Shown here piece by piece: positions 1 to 11,115 of a stretch of DNA of 64,000 bases. Where the stretch lies: the NCBI GenBank assembly GCA_036925085.1, contig JAUPFP010000041.1, forward strand, positions 256,001 through 320,000, read 5' to 3'. How positions within the stretch are numbered: the stretch's first letter is position 1; each line of letters begins with the position of its first letter. The DNA is from Brachycybe producta (lineage: Eukaryota > Arthropoda > Diplopoda > Playtdesmida > Andrognathidae). The notes beneath the pieces were generated by a model that was not told the origin of the DNA, did no database searches, and was given only the letters and a program-made list of their open reading frames with translations. The position numbers were made by a program, and so were the translations under genes.

Positions 1-115
1 ATTATTGTTGGTTGATCTAAACCGGATTGTTACTTCACACACAGCTCTTGGACAACAGATTGAGAAACATTTGCTTCATATTGCATAAAAATCCGAGCCC
101 TATTAATGGCTACAA
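1..115. repeat. Truncated copy of the 21497-21850 inverted-repeat element
   Basis: The first 115 bases match 21734-21838 in order: GGTTGATCTAAA, then GATTGTTA.CTTCACA, then ACAGATTGAGAAACATTTGC, then ATTGCAT and CCGA.CCCTA. The window begins inside this copy, so its other arm is missing. Confidence 0.6.
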
Positions 116-1509
116 CTTACGCAATATTTCAACTTACAAAGAAACCCCCGGAACGAATTAACTGTGCAGGTTGAGGGCTTACTGTACAGTGTACACAGAT
201 CCTATTTTCTATAACTAATTGCTTATGTTACAATTAGTGTAAACATCACGAACTGAACAAATGTGTACGTTCTCACAACGCAAGGCTTCTAGAACTCGGT
301 TCAATCCAAAAGAGTTCTTTCTTGCCTAGCAAGATGGAAGAGCAATAAAAATCGGATCGAATTACGAAATTCCAAGATTGACAAGCCAGAATTTATCGTC
401 TATACCAAGCATGTAAAACACAAAGGCTAACCACGGCCCAAATAAACAAGGTCTAAGTTTATGTGTTCCGCAAACAAACAAAAACTTCAATTTTTATAGA
501 AACGTCGGTTTATTTCGAAAAGTACAGTATAAAAAAAGAACGAGGACAACAGATTGTTATTTTAGAAATGTAATAACGGCGGCATAAAATGAGAATTATA
601 ATATATTTCAAAGGTGAGAAAAAGTACTTTAAAAAAAATAAGCCACGAAATTTTTATTAAAACTTTTGTTCCATGCCCTTATATTGGCTGGGCCGCAAAG
701 ATATTCGTTGTGGGCCGCCAGTTTGACATGCTTGGTCTACTCAGGGGTGGCCAGCTACACTACCTTTGGAAGCCACATTTCAGGAAGAAATATTTAAAAG
801 AGCCATTTATTTATCTTTGATAACAAAATAAACAATGAGAAACTGAAAAATCCGTTCAATTTTTTTAAGATTACCCACAGATCTTCCCTCCCCGGTCAGC
901 CTCTTGCAGATGCCGGGGCATGAAACCGCTCGAACGCCTGAAACCAATTAGACGGAGTGTTCAGCACACATGATTCATTTGCATAAAAGCCGCACCACTC
1001 GCCTGCGAGAGCCGCGCGATGGCCACCATTAGTCTATACTCAGCTTTACAAGTAAAATCCGCCCATGCAATTCACACAATGGGTTTACAAAATTCACGTT
1101 TTTCAGCTGCAACAGTGAGAGAAAAAAATAATTTTTAGAGACTAGACTGGTAGGTGAATGTGCTAAAAAAAAGCTTTCAGGATGACGTCTTAAAAATAAG
1201 ATTTTTGTGAAAATTTGAAATATTTTTTGGCAACAATATAATGACAAAATTCAAAGTTTAAACTGACATTAAAAAGCTTGAATTACAAATTTAAAATGAT
1301 GACCTACTAGTATAGCTTCTCAAAAAACTATATTATATCATTCATGCTACTGAAAAACGTTTATGTGAACTTTTTACACTTAAAAATAAAAACTGTGCCA
1401 GCTTAGAATCACAAAAAAACAGCACTTGGAATCATAAAAATCCATCTGAAAAAAAAAATAATAATTTGCTTTAAAAATATATTCATATAATAAAGGAATG
1501 GATACACGA
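116..1509. other. Non-coding; repeat fragments downstream of the DUF4792/4793 gene
   Basis: No exon recognised. Bases about 604-735 share ordered blocks (GAGAAAAAGTA, AAGATATTCGTTGT, AGTTTGACATG) with 13320-13398, which marks a dispersed repeat. Its GGGCCGCNAGTTTGACATG end resembles hAT-type ends. The 3' untranslated region of the gene at 1510 should lie in 1050-1509. Confidence 0.4.
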
Positions 1510-2475
1510 TCACTTGCTGCCTCTGAAGGCAAAACACAGTATAGAAATAGGAACCCCAAGATAGAAAGGAAAGTAAAGCATAGTTCTCGGTTCGCACGAA
1601 ACGTGTCCAATGTCAGTCACCCATTCTTCCTTGTCTGGCATTTCGAGAACGACGTATTCTTCCGATCCAAAAGCGAACGGCAGATCACACTCCGTCGTGT
1701 TGATACACGCTCGGATCGCTCCTTTAACGTTATAAACGGGTTTAGTAACCATAATCTTAGCGATTATCCTATTGACAAAAATGTTATTTAAACTGGAAAA
1801 CAAAACATAATAATAATCGGAAGATGGCACAGTGTACGTAATCACGTCCTTTGCCTGCCATGCATCTTGGTCGCAAACTGTCGACGTCGTCAGCGTCTGA
1901 TTGAAAATCGCTCCCGTGCACTCTCTTTCGAAGTCCTCCTCGCTACTTGAAAACGAAGAACTGTCCTCGTCGTCCGAGTCGTACATGTCATCGTCCGTCA
2001 AATAATCGTCGTCTTCGTCCGACAGTTCTGCTTCGTCTTCGTAGCTGTCGTCTTCTTTCTTCGTGCACTTTTTCATGTTGCGCTTTCCTTTGAATACGTG
2101 AAGTTTGGCACCGTCGTAGCGAGCACACATCGATAGCGACAAAGACGAATCCTTTGGCAAGTAGAATCCCCAATACTCTCTTTCTTCCGATCGAAGCAAA
2201 AAATGCTTCGTAGTCCAGTACGTTCTCGTAACGTTCTCAAACTGCGCTTGACCACTGAGCAGAAACGCATTGAACGTTGTATTCATCAGAACTTTCTGTG
2301 ATTCGCACCAAACTGTCGACACTTTGTGATTCAAGTATCGAGAGTCTGTCGAACTAACTGCCAGATGAGACGACGCATACACGTTGTGACGTAAGTAGAG
2401 TGGCACCACCATAAACATTGCTGGGATCATGACACCCAGAGTCAATAGGATGCAGAAGCGAAACGAACGGTCCAT
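1510..2475 (-). CDS. DUF4792/DUF4793 (APD1-4-like) two-pass membrane protein, single exon
   Basis: One uninterrupted frame of 321 residues, read from the ATG at 2475 to a TGA at 1510-1512. Residues about 6-25 form a hydrophobic segment (core LGVMIPAMFMVVPLYLR). A second hydrophobic segment (PFYLGVPISILCFAF) lies just before the C-terminus, so the chain probably crosses the membrane twice with a large middle domain between. Family landmarks I recognise are STVWCESQKVLMNTTFNAF near residue 55, EYWGFYLPK near 100, and CEPRTMLYFPF before the last segment. These match animal proteins with DUF4792/DUF4793 domains, which correspond to the N-terminal half of plant APD1-4 RING ubiquitin ligases. No RING is present here and the animal function is unknown. 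About 40 residues in the middle are almost all Asp, Glu and Ser. Several NxT/S sites suggest a lumenal or extracellular middle part. A 3' splice-like TTTGTAG lies four bases upstream of the ATG, so a non-coding first exon is likely. Confidence 0.85.
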   Translation of the reverse strand: MDRSFRFCILLTLGVMIPAMFMVVPLYLRHNVYASSHLAVSSTDSRYLNHKVSTVWCESQKVLMNTTFNAFLLSGQAQFENVTRTYWTTKHFLLRSEEREYWGFYLPKDSSLSLSMCARYDGAKLHVFKGKRNMKKCTKKEDDSYEDEAELSDEDDDYLTDDDMYDSDDEDSSSFSSSEEDFERECTGAIFNQTLTTSTVCDQDAWQAKDVITYTVPSSDYYYVLFSSLNNIFVNRIIAKIMVTKPVYNVKGAIRACINTTECDLPFAFGSEEYVVLEMPDKEEWVTDIGHVSCEPRTMLYFPFYLGVPISILCFAFRGSK

Positions 2476-2479
2476 CACA

Positions 2480-3180
2480 ACCTACAAAGTAATATTCGGT
2501 ATTAGTAATTAATGCTAAGTATTTTTGAAACTATCATCAAACAGTTATTTTAAAAAACCATCTTTTACTTTTTATGGAGTTCTACTTCTAAACAAATTCC
2601 GTACTCATGGCAGCATGCACATCAGCTGTTTGAATCAAATCCATTAGAGAAATTTGAAGTCCAGCCCAAACCCTGAAACTTTACTTTGGAATAATCCCAC
2701 AAGGAGTCTTCTCACGCGGCACTACTTATTCCGATATATTTCCTCCTAAGCATGCTGGCTCCACACCAATTTATTTTTAATCGTTTTGTGAGTGAAAACC
2801 CATATGCATTATATACATGTGGAGCCTCCCGGTTGGATTACATATCGACACTTCCATCGATCTAAGTAGTGTCGTGTAACAAGCTTTACTGCCGACCAAG
2901 CCTATCAGACTAACGAAGCTCACCGGGCGTATCAGGTCCACCACGCCTACAAGTTACAACGCTCATGAAAACCACAGGGTATGAGGCTCACAGGCCAATC
3001 AGTTTCACAAATGGCATAAAGACTGTCCCACCCGCCGTGCAGTACCAACAGTACTCAAGGTAATTTTTAACTTTTCCCATTTACTGCTAATAAGTTTGTT
3101 GTATTGATGGGTTATCGGGGAATTCAGGAGGCATTTTATGTGCCCATGTGGTCCAAAATAATTAACTAAATACAAAAAAT
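2480..3180. other. Non-coding, no gene seen
   Basis: Contains a GGCCCA/AGGCTCACAGGCC-rich patch (2900-3010) with short resemblances to 48150-48530. No reading frame or RNA is recognisable. Confidence 0.35.
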
Positions 3181-3370
3181 CAGATATTTTAAAATTTAAA
3201 TCAGATTTTTTTCATTTATTTCAAATTTTATAAAATGGCCCACATGACAAAAGATTCAATTGTTTATTCCACCTGTCAAGCAAATGGTTTAATTAATTAT
3301 TAAATTAAAAATCTGAAAAAAAAAATTCAAAATTGATTTAAATCACAATGATTTTAATGGAAAAGAATCA

Positions 3371-3734
3371 ATTGATTTTAATGAAGAAAAAAATCAGTTG
3401 ATTTTAATGAAGAAAAAAATCAGTTGATTTTAATGAAGAAAAAAATCAGTTGATTTTAATGAAGAAAAAAATCAGTTGATTTTAATGAAGAAAAAAATCA
3501 GTTGATTTTAATGAAGAAAAAAATCAGTTGATTTTAATGAAGAAAAAAATCAGTTCATTTTAATGAAGAAAAAAATCAGTTGATTTTAATGAAGAAAAAA
3601 ATCAGTTGATTTTAATGAAGAAAAAAATCAGTTGATTTTAATGAAGAAAAAAATCAGTTGATTTTAATGAAGAAAAAAATCAGTTGATTTTAATGAAGAA
3701 AAAAATCAGTTGATTTTAATGAAGAAAAAAATCC
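3371..3734. repeat. 26-bp minisatellite, 14 copies
   Basis: Fourteen head-to-tail copies of a 26-base unit, beginning at 3371 and stepping exactly 26 bases (key motif GTTGATTTTAATGAAGAAAA). They are nearly identical: the copy at 3553 has GTTCATTTT, and the array ends in a shortened unit at 3735. Flanks carry AAATCAGATTTTTTTCATTTAT, close to a stretch of the hAT-like element at 58440-59270, so the array seems to have grown inside a relic of that family. Confidence 0.95.
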
Positions 3735-3789
3735 GTTGATTTTAATGAAAAAAATCCGTTGATTTTAAAAGAAATTTAAATCAACTGAT

Positions 3790-6510
3790 CAATCCATCTC
3801 CTTTGCTTACATGGCCCACAATGTCGATGAGGCCCATATAAACCATTAGGCCCACAAAGCCCATATATTAAAATTTCTTACTCTAAGTCCAACGGCCCAA
3901 TTGGTTTTATGGTAACTCGAATTTTTATCATCTGATATCTGACATCTTAATCAACTAGAAACACAACCAAACCATATAGACAATTTATCAAATTAAAATT
4001 TTATTTTTTTCCCCATCATATTTCTCATCTGAAAATGTGGTAATAAACTATGTGTGCATTTTTTTTTATTCGAAAACAAAAAGGAGGTTCAACGGTGGGA
4101 GGAATTTTGTTACCTGTTTAGCTTGCAGATATTCACATCCGTGTTCTTCTTTGAGAAAAACCATCAAAGAAAAAAATTAATAAGAAAACAAAAATGATTG
4201 GGGAAAATCCCTTGAAAACGACATTTAAACGTTTCGCCAAGACGAAATCAGACCTGAAACATAAAAATGAATAATAAATTTATTAATAAACCAAACCAAA
4301 AACAATCGTTAATCGAGACATCCTTGATTGTAAATTAGTAATTACAATAAATAAATAAAAAACGACTTTCGTTTTTCAGAATTTTTTTTATTTACTGCAA
4401 TTAAACTAAACTTATCCACGTTCCAGAAGACGAAAAAAAACACATTAAGACGAAACTGAAAAGAGTTATAAAAACTAGAAGACTAAATAAAATCAATCTC
4501 AGAACATTTTCATGTTTTCATGTTTATGAACTAAAAACGACCAAAACGTTAACTTAAGACCGTTTGAAACTACCATAAAAAGCTCATTTTACAATTTACG
4601 TTATTCATTATTTCTAGTTTCTTTAAAAAACGAAACAAGAAAAAAAAAACAGTACCCGGTAATAAGAAATTGAAAGTGCGTTAGAAACTAGAACGGTAGT
4701 GGAATCCCACAAAAGCATTTTCATGTTGATATACTGTATAATTATATATCTTTCACAATAACGTTTCAAAGTTGGCAAATATTAAATTGCTACAAAAGGC
4801 TTATTTTTTTTAAAAGATATCAAAATTAAAAGTGGGCTTTATTCATATTAATTTTGCTTCCCCCCTCTCTTATGCAGTGCTTCATAGACGTTTTTTGTAA
4901 AATTTAGACGCAAAAACGTCAAGCCAGCGTTTTATTTTTTTTACGAATATTATGAAAAGAATTCAAATTGTTTTGAAAACTAGAATGGTAAAAGATTATT
5001 TTAAAAGTTCTGTCGTGACAGTACCTTTGGATCCCAATAAAACTATTTTCGCCTTTTTCAAAGTGGCATAAAACGTTTATTTTTAAATATCATCATCCTG
5101 AAAAAACTAAACATTATATCACCAACTATTCTAGTTTCTAAAACACTTTGAATTTTTTTCGTAATGAGAAGCAGAACATATTTTTTTTAAAAAAATTTGT
5201 CTATAAAAGGGTTTTTTTTTAAGATAGAGATCTATTTGATCTGATTTTGCAACTCGTCTAGTTTTTAAAACACTTTCAAACTTCTCCTGAAAGACAGAAA
5301 AATCAAAGAGTTCAAGAGGTCTTTACACTTTTAAATAAATCAGTACAAAGTTCTAGTCTAGTGACATTATGACGTGAAATAACTTTTAAATACCGGTCCT
5401 TCTTGTCCAGAAATCATCCGGCACACTATTTAGACTATATAAAAAAAACTACCGGCTTTTTATATAAAATATAAAAAAAGTTTCAACTTAGAAACGGGTT
5501 TATTTCTATACGCGAACATCAACAACTGTATCACAACATTTCATCCTCAGAATGTACAAAACTTATTATAATCTTTAGATTTTTCTGGTTGAAATAAAAG
5601 TGTAACAAACAAGTTTTTGTTGAGGAAGTTATCGTCGGTCGCATCGACACGAAATAAAATCGGTTGTGTAATTATGAAAACTGTTTTGTTTTGTGTTTAA
5701 ATCAAATTTGGTCAAGAATATGAAAAGTATCAAAGTCCAGAAATTGCAAATCTCGAAGGACAGTGGCTGACATGAAAGTGGGAATTTAAGCTCCACTTAC
5801 TTCTGAAAGAAAAAGTGTTGTCAAGTGTTTTCCGATCTTCGAGAATGAAGCCGACAAAAACAAGAACGAACCGACTGCGAAAGCTGGCTTCACACGAACT
5901 ACATTATGGCGCCACATAAAGTCGTCGTTTCAACAAACCACTGACTACATAGGGGGCGTTCACACGAGCTACTACCACTATTTTTTTACACCACAGTGGC
6001 GATGAGTCGTTACAATCTACCAAAAGTGGCGATCACCGCCTGTTTGTCAGTTAGAATTAAGGTCAAACGACTCAAACCAGTGGCACATATTAACAACCGG
6101 CCACTGTTTTTAATGGTGGTCGGTGCGAAACCGGCCTTAGTCTAAGTGTAACACTTTTCTATGGTCGAGTTCGACTTTTAAATGAAGTCAGCATGTGCCT
6201 CTTGTGCAAAGGTCTGGCGTTTTACCATAGCAATACACTGCAACCATAGGCCCCACCACCGATGGTCGTTTCCAACTTCAGAAGCCACTCGCGCGCAAAA
6301 TACGGCTTCTTTCCCTAGCAATACAATGTCAACCACAGCCCAGTCAACAACGACAATATTTTGCAGTCGAACTCTGCTAAGATCGAAAATCAAGCTTAGA
6401 TATACTTTATAATATTTTTTATCAACATGTTTTTCTAGTTATTTTGCATTTCAGGAGTAACTTTAAAAATTAGTTGAAAGCGTCTTACAGACTAGACTAG
6501 AATCGTGGTA
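3790..6510. other. AT-rich non-coding stretch with dispersed repeat copies
   Basis: No exon recognised. Bases 4718-4845 and 4850-5180 resemble two dispersed families also seen at 6518/16304/38951 and at 24170/46262. Bases 5890-6130 hold shorter inverted motifs around GGTGGTCGG and GGCGCC. The longest open frames here have no family features. Confidence 0.4.
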
Positions 6511-6517
6511 GAATATA

Positions 6518-6646
6518 GTATTTTCATGTTGATAACATGATGTCTTTCAAAATAGACTTTTTCTAGACAAAGATGAAAAAATATCGTCTGCTTAAAGTTG
6601 GAAAATTTTCAAACGCTTATTTTAAAAGATATCAACATGAAAATAC
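6518..6646. repeat. Foldback repeat, family with GATATCAACATGAAAATAC ends
   Basis: Left arm GTATTTTCATGTTGAT...TCTTTCAAAATA pairs with right arm TATTTTAAAAGATATCAACA..., with the spacer ATATCGTCTGCTTAAAGTTGG. The spacer recurs in other copies (16304-16438, 22120-22250, 23775-23830, 38951-39100, partly 4718-4845). Confidence 0.7.
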
Positions 6647-7267
6647 CCTCAAGTGATTGAGCTTCCTTTCTAGTTTCTAAAGCACACTCAAGTTTCTCGT
6701 CGTTTTGCACCTGAAAGGCAGAATAATCAGGGTTCGAAGGGTGTTTCCACTTTTAAAAGCGCAATAAATCGAAATTGACTACTACAGTATAGTCATAGTG
6801 AAATTTTTAAGTTTAGCTTTATTAACACTTTGCTTTGTCTTAAACAATGTTTTATAATAATCAATATGGCCGTAAGGCTAAAAAACATATTTACCCAACT
6901 GAGCAAGTCATAAAAGGAACTACTAAACAATGTTCCATTATTATTACGCCCCATTCAAGGATAAAACAATTTTTAATACAAACTAATAATATTTTTTGAT
7001 TAGATTTGATTTGTTTAGAAATAAGGTTCTTAGCATTATGAACGTATCACACTTAAAACGACTAAAAAACATAAGACTTTTTGTTGTTGTTGATAAAATG
7101 ACCATGAAGTTAATATTAAAGGATTTTTTAAAAAAATCGTAAAAATCGTTATGCATCATGTCAGCCTCGAGGAAAATAAGCTGCGGATTTCAATTTTCTA
7201 AAAGCAACATATAAACTAGAATGACTTTAAATAATCAACAGTCGAAAACAAGTGATTTCTCCTTTTA

Positions 7268-7442
7268 GGCCTTGTTTCCACTGGGGCGAAAATTTGAACT
7301 TTTTGAAAATTTCAACTGGTGAAAAATTTAACAAACGTGACCTATGCCTATGATACTTAATGGGCGGGGCCACGTGTGTTCTATTTTTCACCAGTTGAAA
7401 TTTGAAAAAAATTAAAATTTTCAAACCAATGGAAACAAGGCC
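7268..7442. mobile_element. PIF/Harbinger-like foldback MITE, copy 1
   Basis: 175 bp with terminal inverted repeats GGCCTTGTTTCCACTGGGGC / CCAATGGAAACAAGGCC, flanked on both sides by TTA (7265-7267 and 7443-7445). A second inverted pair (TTTCAACTGGTGAAAAAT) lies inside. The three-base TTA duplication and GGCCTTGTTT end are typical of PIF/Harbinger MITEs. No coding capacity. Confidence 0.8.
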
Positions 7443-7449
7443 TTAAGTT

Positions 7450-8420
7450 ACCCATTCATTTACAATGCGTTCCAGACTTAGATAGATCGCTAATTCGTTC
7501 TCTCATAGTTTAGATCCGTCTCTTTTTTTTAGCCATTCATGTATAGAAAGCCTGCCTCCAACTGAGAACTTTTCACTGTTCAGTAAAGCAAATGCACATG
7601 CTATCCCTATCACTTCCCAGGGATTTGATCTCTTTTGGCCATTCATGATCGGATCTGGACTGATCTCAGTGCAGAACCCTTAACTTTGCAGATGGACATT
7701 TTTTGGCAAATCTGGACAGACGGACTGTCTTGCATGTGCAAGGTGCTTGTAGAGGCTCCCGGGTTATACTGTATAGTACATGTAAGTTAGTACAAGTTAC
7801 GTTGTAAAGGTACAGACACACAATCAGACATTGCTTTTTTCAGGATATAAGCTTATATTAATACCCGTTGTACAACCGTCAGTTTTGCACAAATATGATA
7901 CAGTACTTGTTGAGTGACGTACTCCTAGGTACCTTACATGTATGTTACCCGTATGCCAATCATAGAAAGTAATACTTCCTACTTCTATAGGAACTCTGTC
8001 AAGTGCCAAGTTTGATGTCGATAGTTGAAAGTGTGTGGAAATGTCTTAGCAGGTGTATCGTGGACAAACAGACAGATGGACAAGACACTTTAAAAAATAT
8101 ATACATCCTGTGGCCAGAAAAGAACTTCACTTCAACTTTAAAGTTGTTTTTTATTTGTAACAAAACTCCAGAACCTATGTACTGGAAACTTCGAACTTGC
8201 AACAAGCGACAACAACAACAACAATAATTGATTATATCCATCTGTTAATGTGTGCTAAATCTTAATTGCATATAGATTTGAATTGTTGAAGTTAGTAAAC
8301 TTTGAATTAAGTTTTTTTTTCTGACCACCGAATATAAGAAGAAGATTATACTAGATGCATAATAATATTTAGTTGTCTGTTTTCAGTCTTATTACATGAT
8401 CCAGTCCATTTTTTTTCTTT
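7450..8420. other. Non-coding, no gene seen
   Basis: Short open frames only, without family features. A (CAA)n-type run ends at 8227. Nothing else is recognisable. Confidence 0.3.
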
Positions 8421-8430
8421 GTATTTGATA

Positions 8431-8624
8431 CAGGCAAGTGTGCCCAGCAGTAAAAATGTCGTTGGCTCCGCCCTTTTATAAGCGTCAGACCAAATATCAA
8501 CCAATTAGAAATTGAAAAGGGCGGAGCATGTGACATCAGACCAAGTAACAAACCAATTAGAAATTGATGACGCTCATAAAAGGGCGGGGCCAACAAAATC
8601 TTACTGCTGGGCACACTTGCCTGT
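8431..8624. mobile_element. Mutator-like foldback MITE (GGGCGGAGCC family), copy A
   Basis: Inverted ends CAGGCAAGTGTGCCCAGCAG / CTGCTGGGCACACTTGCCTG, then TTGGCTCCGCCCTTTTATRA on both arms. Flanked by a perfect 10-base duplication GTATTTGATA (8421-8430, 8625-8634). Nine- to ten-base duplications fit Mutator-like elements. Internal segments ACCAATTAGAAATTGA and GACATCAGACC recur in the other copies. Confidence 0.8.
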
Positions 8625-9036
8625 GTATTTGATAGCAACAGTTATTATTATTAGCAAATTTAATATCATCTGTAATTCGAAAAAAAAATATTTGTAACTA
8701 GACTGTACCCAGTTTCAGCATTTTTAAATGCACCCAGAATATGTACATTCATTGGTACAACAAACATCTTACATAGTTTTCCTTGAATCCCCTTGTTATT
8801 TTCTGTTTCATTTCGAATGCAAAACAATTTACATTTTAAGATAGCTTTTGTTCTGACTGCGAGATTTTTTCCTTAAAAAAAACAAACAGTGGGAGGCCAC
8901 TGTTTCATAGACAGCCTGAAAAAACCTTGACTTTTTCTGAACACTCCAAAAATCAACATAAAAAAATGTTCATCACAGGTGTCCAACACACAAAACCGAC
9001 ATTCATTTTATGGGAGCCACATAAAAGGTGAGTTCC

Positions 9037-9385
9037 ACCTGGGACGACGTCAAGGGTTGGAGATAGAGGCTAGTAGTGACGTGAAGGTACTAAAAAAAAA
9101 GAATTTACAAACTAATGATTAAATAGTGTATAGCACAGGCATGTGCAACTTCATTAAGACTGTGGGCCAGATGGCGAATTTTAAATATATCCGTCGACCA
9201 CACCATATGATGTTTATTGCAACGAATAGAATTTTTAAAGTTGGTTTTACGTACAAAATTAAGTTAAGCTTAAGACAGATCAGATAAAAGTGTGGGTGCC
9301 AGTATATTATACTTTTCACTTGCTGCCGCCACGTGAATGCTAGCCTCCACCTCCAACCCTTGGCGACGTTGGCATCGTCCCAGTT
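9037..9385. mobile_element. Foldback element with CCTGGGACGACG arms
   Basis: Left arm ACCTGGGACGACGTCAAGGGTTGGAG...GAGGCTAG pairs with right arm CTAGCCTCC...CTCCAACCCTTGGCGACG...CGTCCCAG. The interior contains GGGCCAGATGGCGAATTTTAAAT, a common hAT-relic type of sequence, possibly nested. No target duplication identified. Confidence 0.6.
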
Positions 9386-9884
9386 AGAATCGTCTCAGAT
9401 GGATACAACAACCGGACAAAAAAAATTGTCTCTGAAAAACACCTTTGAAAAGAATTTTTTTTTAAAGTTTTCTGCATTATATATTAATAAATAATATTAT
9501 TTAAAAACAATTTTCATGGTCGAGTGATTGCTGAGAAGTGTCCCTGCATAATATGCAACAATTGGAAACTTTTGTCACGGTCTGATGCAGAGCCTCAGAA
9601 GCGTAAAAAGTAAACTTACTGACCCACTCCCCAACTTCTGCCTATGAACACGACGACTGTCTCGAGGTTTTCATTCTAAATATACGATTAGGCCGCCCTT
9701 GATGTAAAAATGAAAGTTATTTATTTTCACATTGTCTTCGTTATGTTTGAAGTACAATTTTTAGTCAAGTCTTTCAGGGAAAAAAACTGAAACTAATACG
9801 AACGTCATATAATCATCATGACGTCATAGATAATGTTTAAACCTTTTGCTTTTATAAAAAACACTAATGCGATTGATTTATATA

Positions 9885-10469
9885 CAGGGTGGGCCAAAAA
9901 AATGAGAACATCTTGTAGCATACGAGTTATTTAAAAATATAATTTAATTAATTATATTGTTTCATGTAATTTTGTTTGTATTTCCAGCAGACTTTTGTGA
10001 CTGTGAGGATCATCATCTTGACTGCAGATCAGCCCACTCACCCGCTCAATATTCCGTTGTGTTCTGGCAGATTTTGGTCTACCACTTCTGGGTTTACGTT
10101 CTGTTGTACCGTCGTTGTCAATTTTATTGATAACCCGACTAACACTAGCTATGCTCCAGACTTTGTTTGGAAAACTCATTGGTCATTCTCCTAGCACCCC
10201 ACTGTTTTTCAATTCGCAAATGTTTAATCAGAATATGGTCTTCCGCAGTAATTTTTGTCATGCTTGGTAAAAAAATTTAACCTGCTGATGTAAACAATTG
10301 GCATATTAAAACCAAAGATGGCGCCCGGAAATTGTCGAAATAAAGACATCATATAGCTAAATAAGTAAGTAAATGAGTAAACAATTTAAGCTATTATGCA
10401 TACAGTTGAACAAATTTTGATGTAATTATATTACTTTACGCGATGTTCTCACTTTTTTGGCCCACCCTG
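9885..10469. mobile_element. Tc1/mariner-superfamily deletion derivative
   Basis: 585 bp with near-identical ends CAGGGTGGGCCAAAAAARTG (about 28 bp of inverted repeat) and TA on each side (9883-9884, 10470-10471), the mariner target. It retains the N-terminal DNA-binding part of a transposase on the minus strand, while the catalytic part is absent. Confidence 0.85.
9952..10179 (-). pseudogene. Mariner transposase N-terminal remnant
   Basis: A 75-residue frame inside the mariner derivative. SVSRVINKIDNDGTTERKPR and SGRPKSARTQRNIERV have the look of the paired-type helix-turn-helix and GRPR-like linker of Tc1/mariner transposases. The DDE catalytic domain is missing, so it cannot be active. 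The start shown is only the first possible codon of the open frame. Confidence 0.75.
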
Positions 10470-10471
10470 TA

Positions 10472-10616
10472 TATGTCGCATCCATTTGGTGTAATTGTCC
10501 ATTACATGAAATATATACCCACTTTGCGAAATGCACATAGATTGGCCTGATGAAAAACGCCAAATGGACATGCATTTCGTGTAATGGACAATTACAACAA
10601 AATTGGCTGCGACATA
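10472..10616. mobile_element. 145-bp foldback MITE next to the mariner relic
   Basis: Arms TATGTCGCATCCATTTGGTG...TAATTGTCCATTACA and TGTAATGGACAATTACA...GGCTGCGACATA pair over about 45 bases each. It begins two bases after the mariner end, so one of the two inserted at or into the edge of the other. Confidence 0.75.
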
Positions 10617-11115
10617 ATTATATACTGTATAATGAGACTGAATATGCACTAGATTTATCAAGAAGAAAACTCGAGGGGGAACTTTATGCTTTGGTAGAGT
10701 ACATCCGGCTTAGTGATTAGTGACGTCAAAATTATGTCAATTGGGCTTGAATAAATCATTTTTCGTTGTACACCACTGTGACAGACCCTTCTCGACTAGA
10801 CAGAATCTGCTTACTTTGTGACACTCATTGATCACTGCACGTCCAGTATGCAATCATAACCTATGTTATTCCAATTAAATGGGTTTACTGAATGCACAAA
10901 TTGCACATATTTATATTTCAGAATTGGTTATTTTCACATAATTTATTTTTTTTAGAAAATACGGGACAATAGGGTGTCCCGACGACAAATTTCAGAATTG
11001 CGGGGCATTTCTTAAAAAAAAAAAACAGGACAATCCCATATACATGTATATTGGGATGTCTGGCAAACCTGGGGGAATCTTGGGGGAAAGCAAACTGCTG
11101 CTTGCTTTCTATAAC

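Noticed and set aside
3371..3734. Regular repeats that could suggest a CRISPR-like array
   Set aside because: Units are contiguous without spacers and the DNA is animal nuclear; it is a minisatellite.
5483..5500. Minus-strand reading N-P-F-L-S-stop, resembling an AGFG C-terminus
   Set aside because: The only nearby acceptor gives the wrong phase and the frame has a stop just upstream, so it cannot join the phase-0 donor of AGFG1 exon 9.
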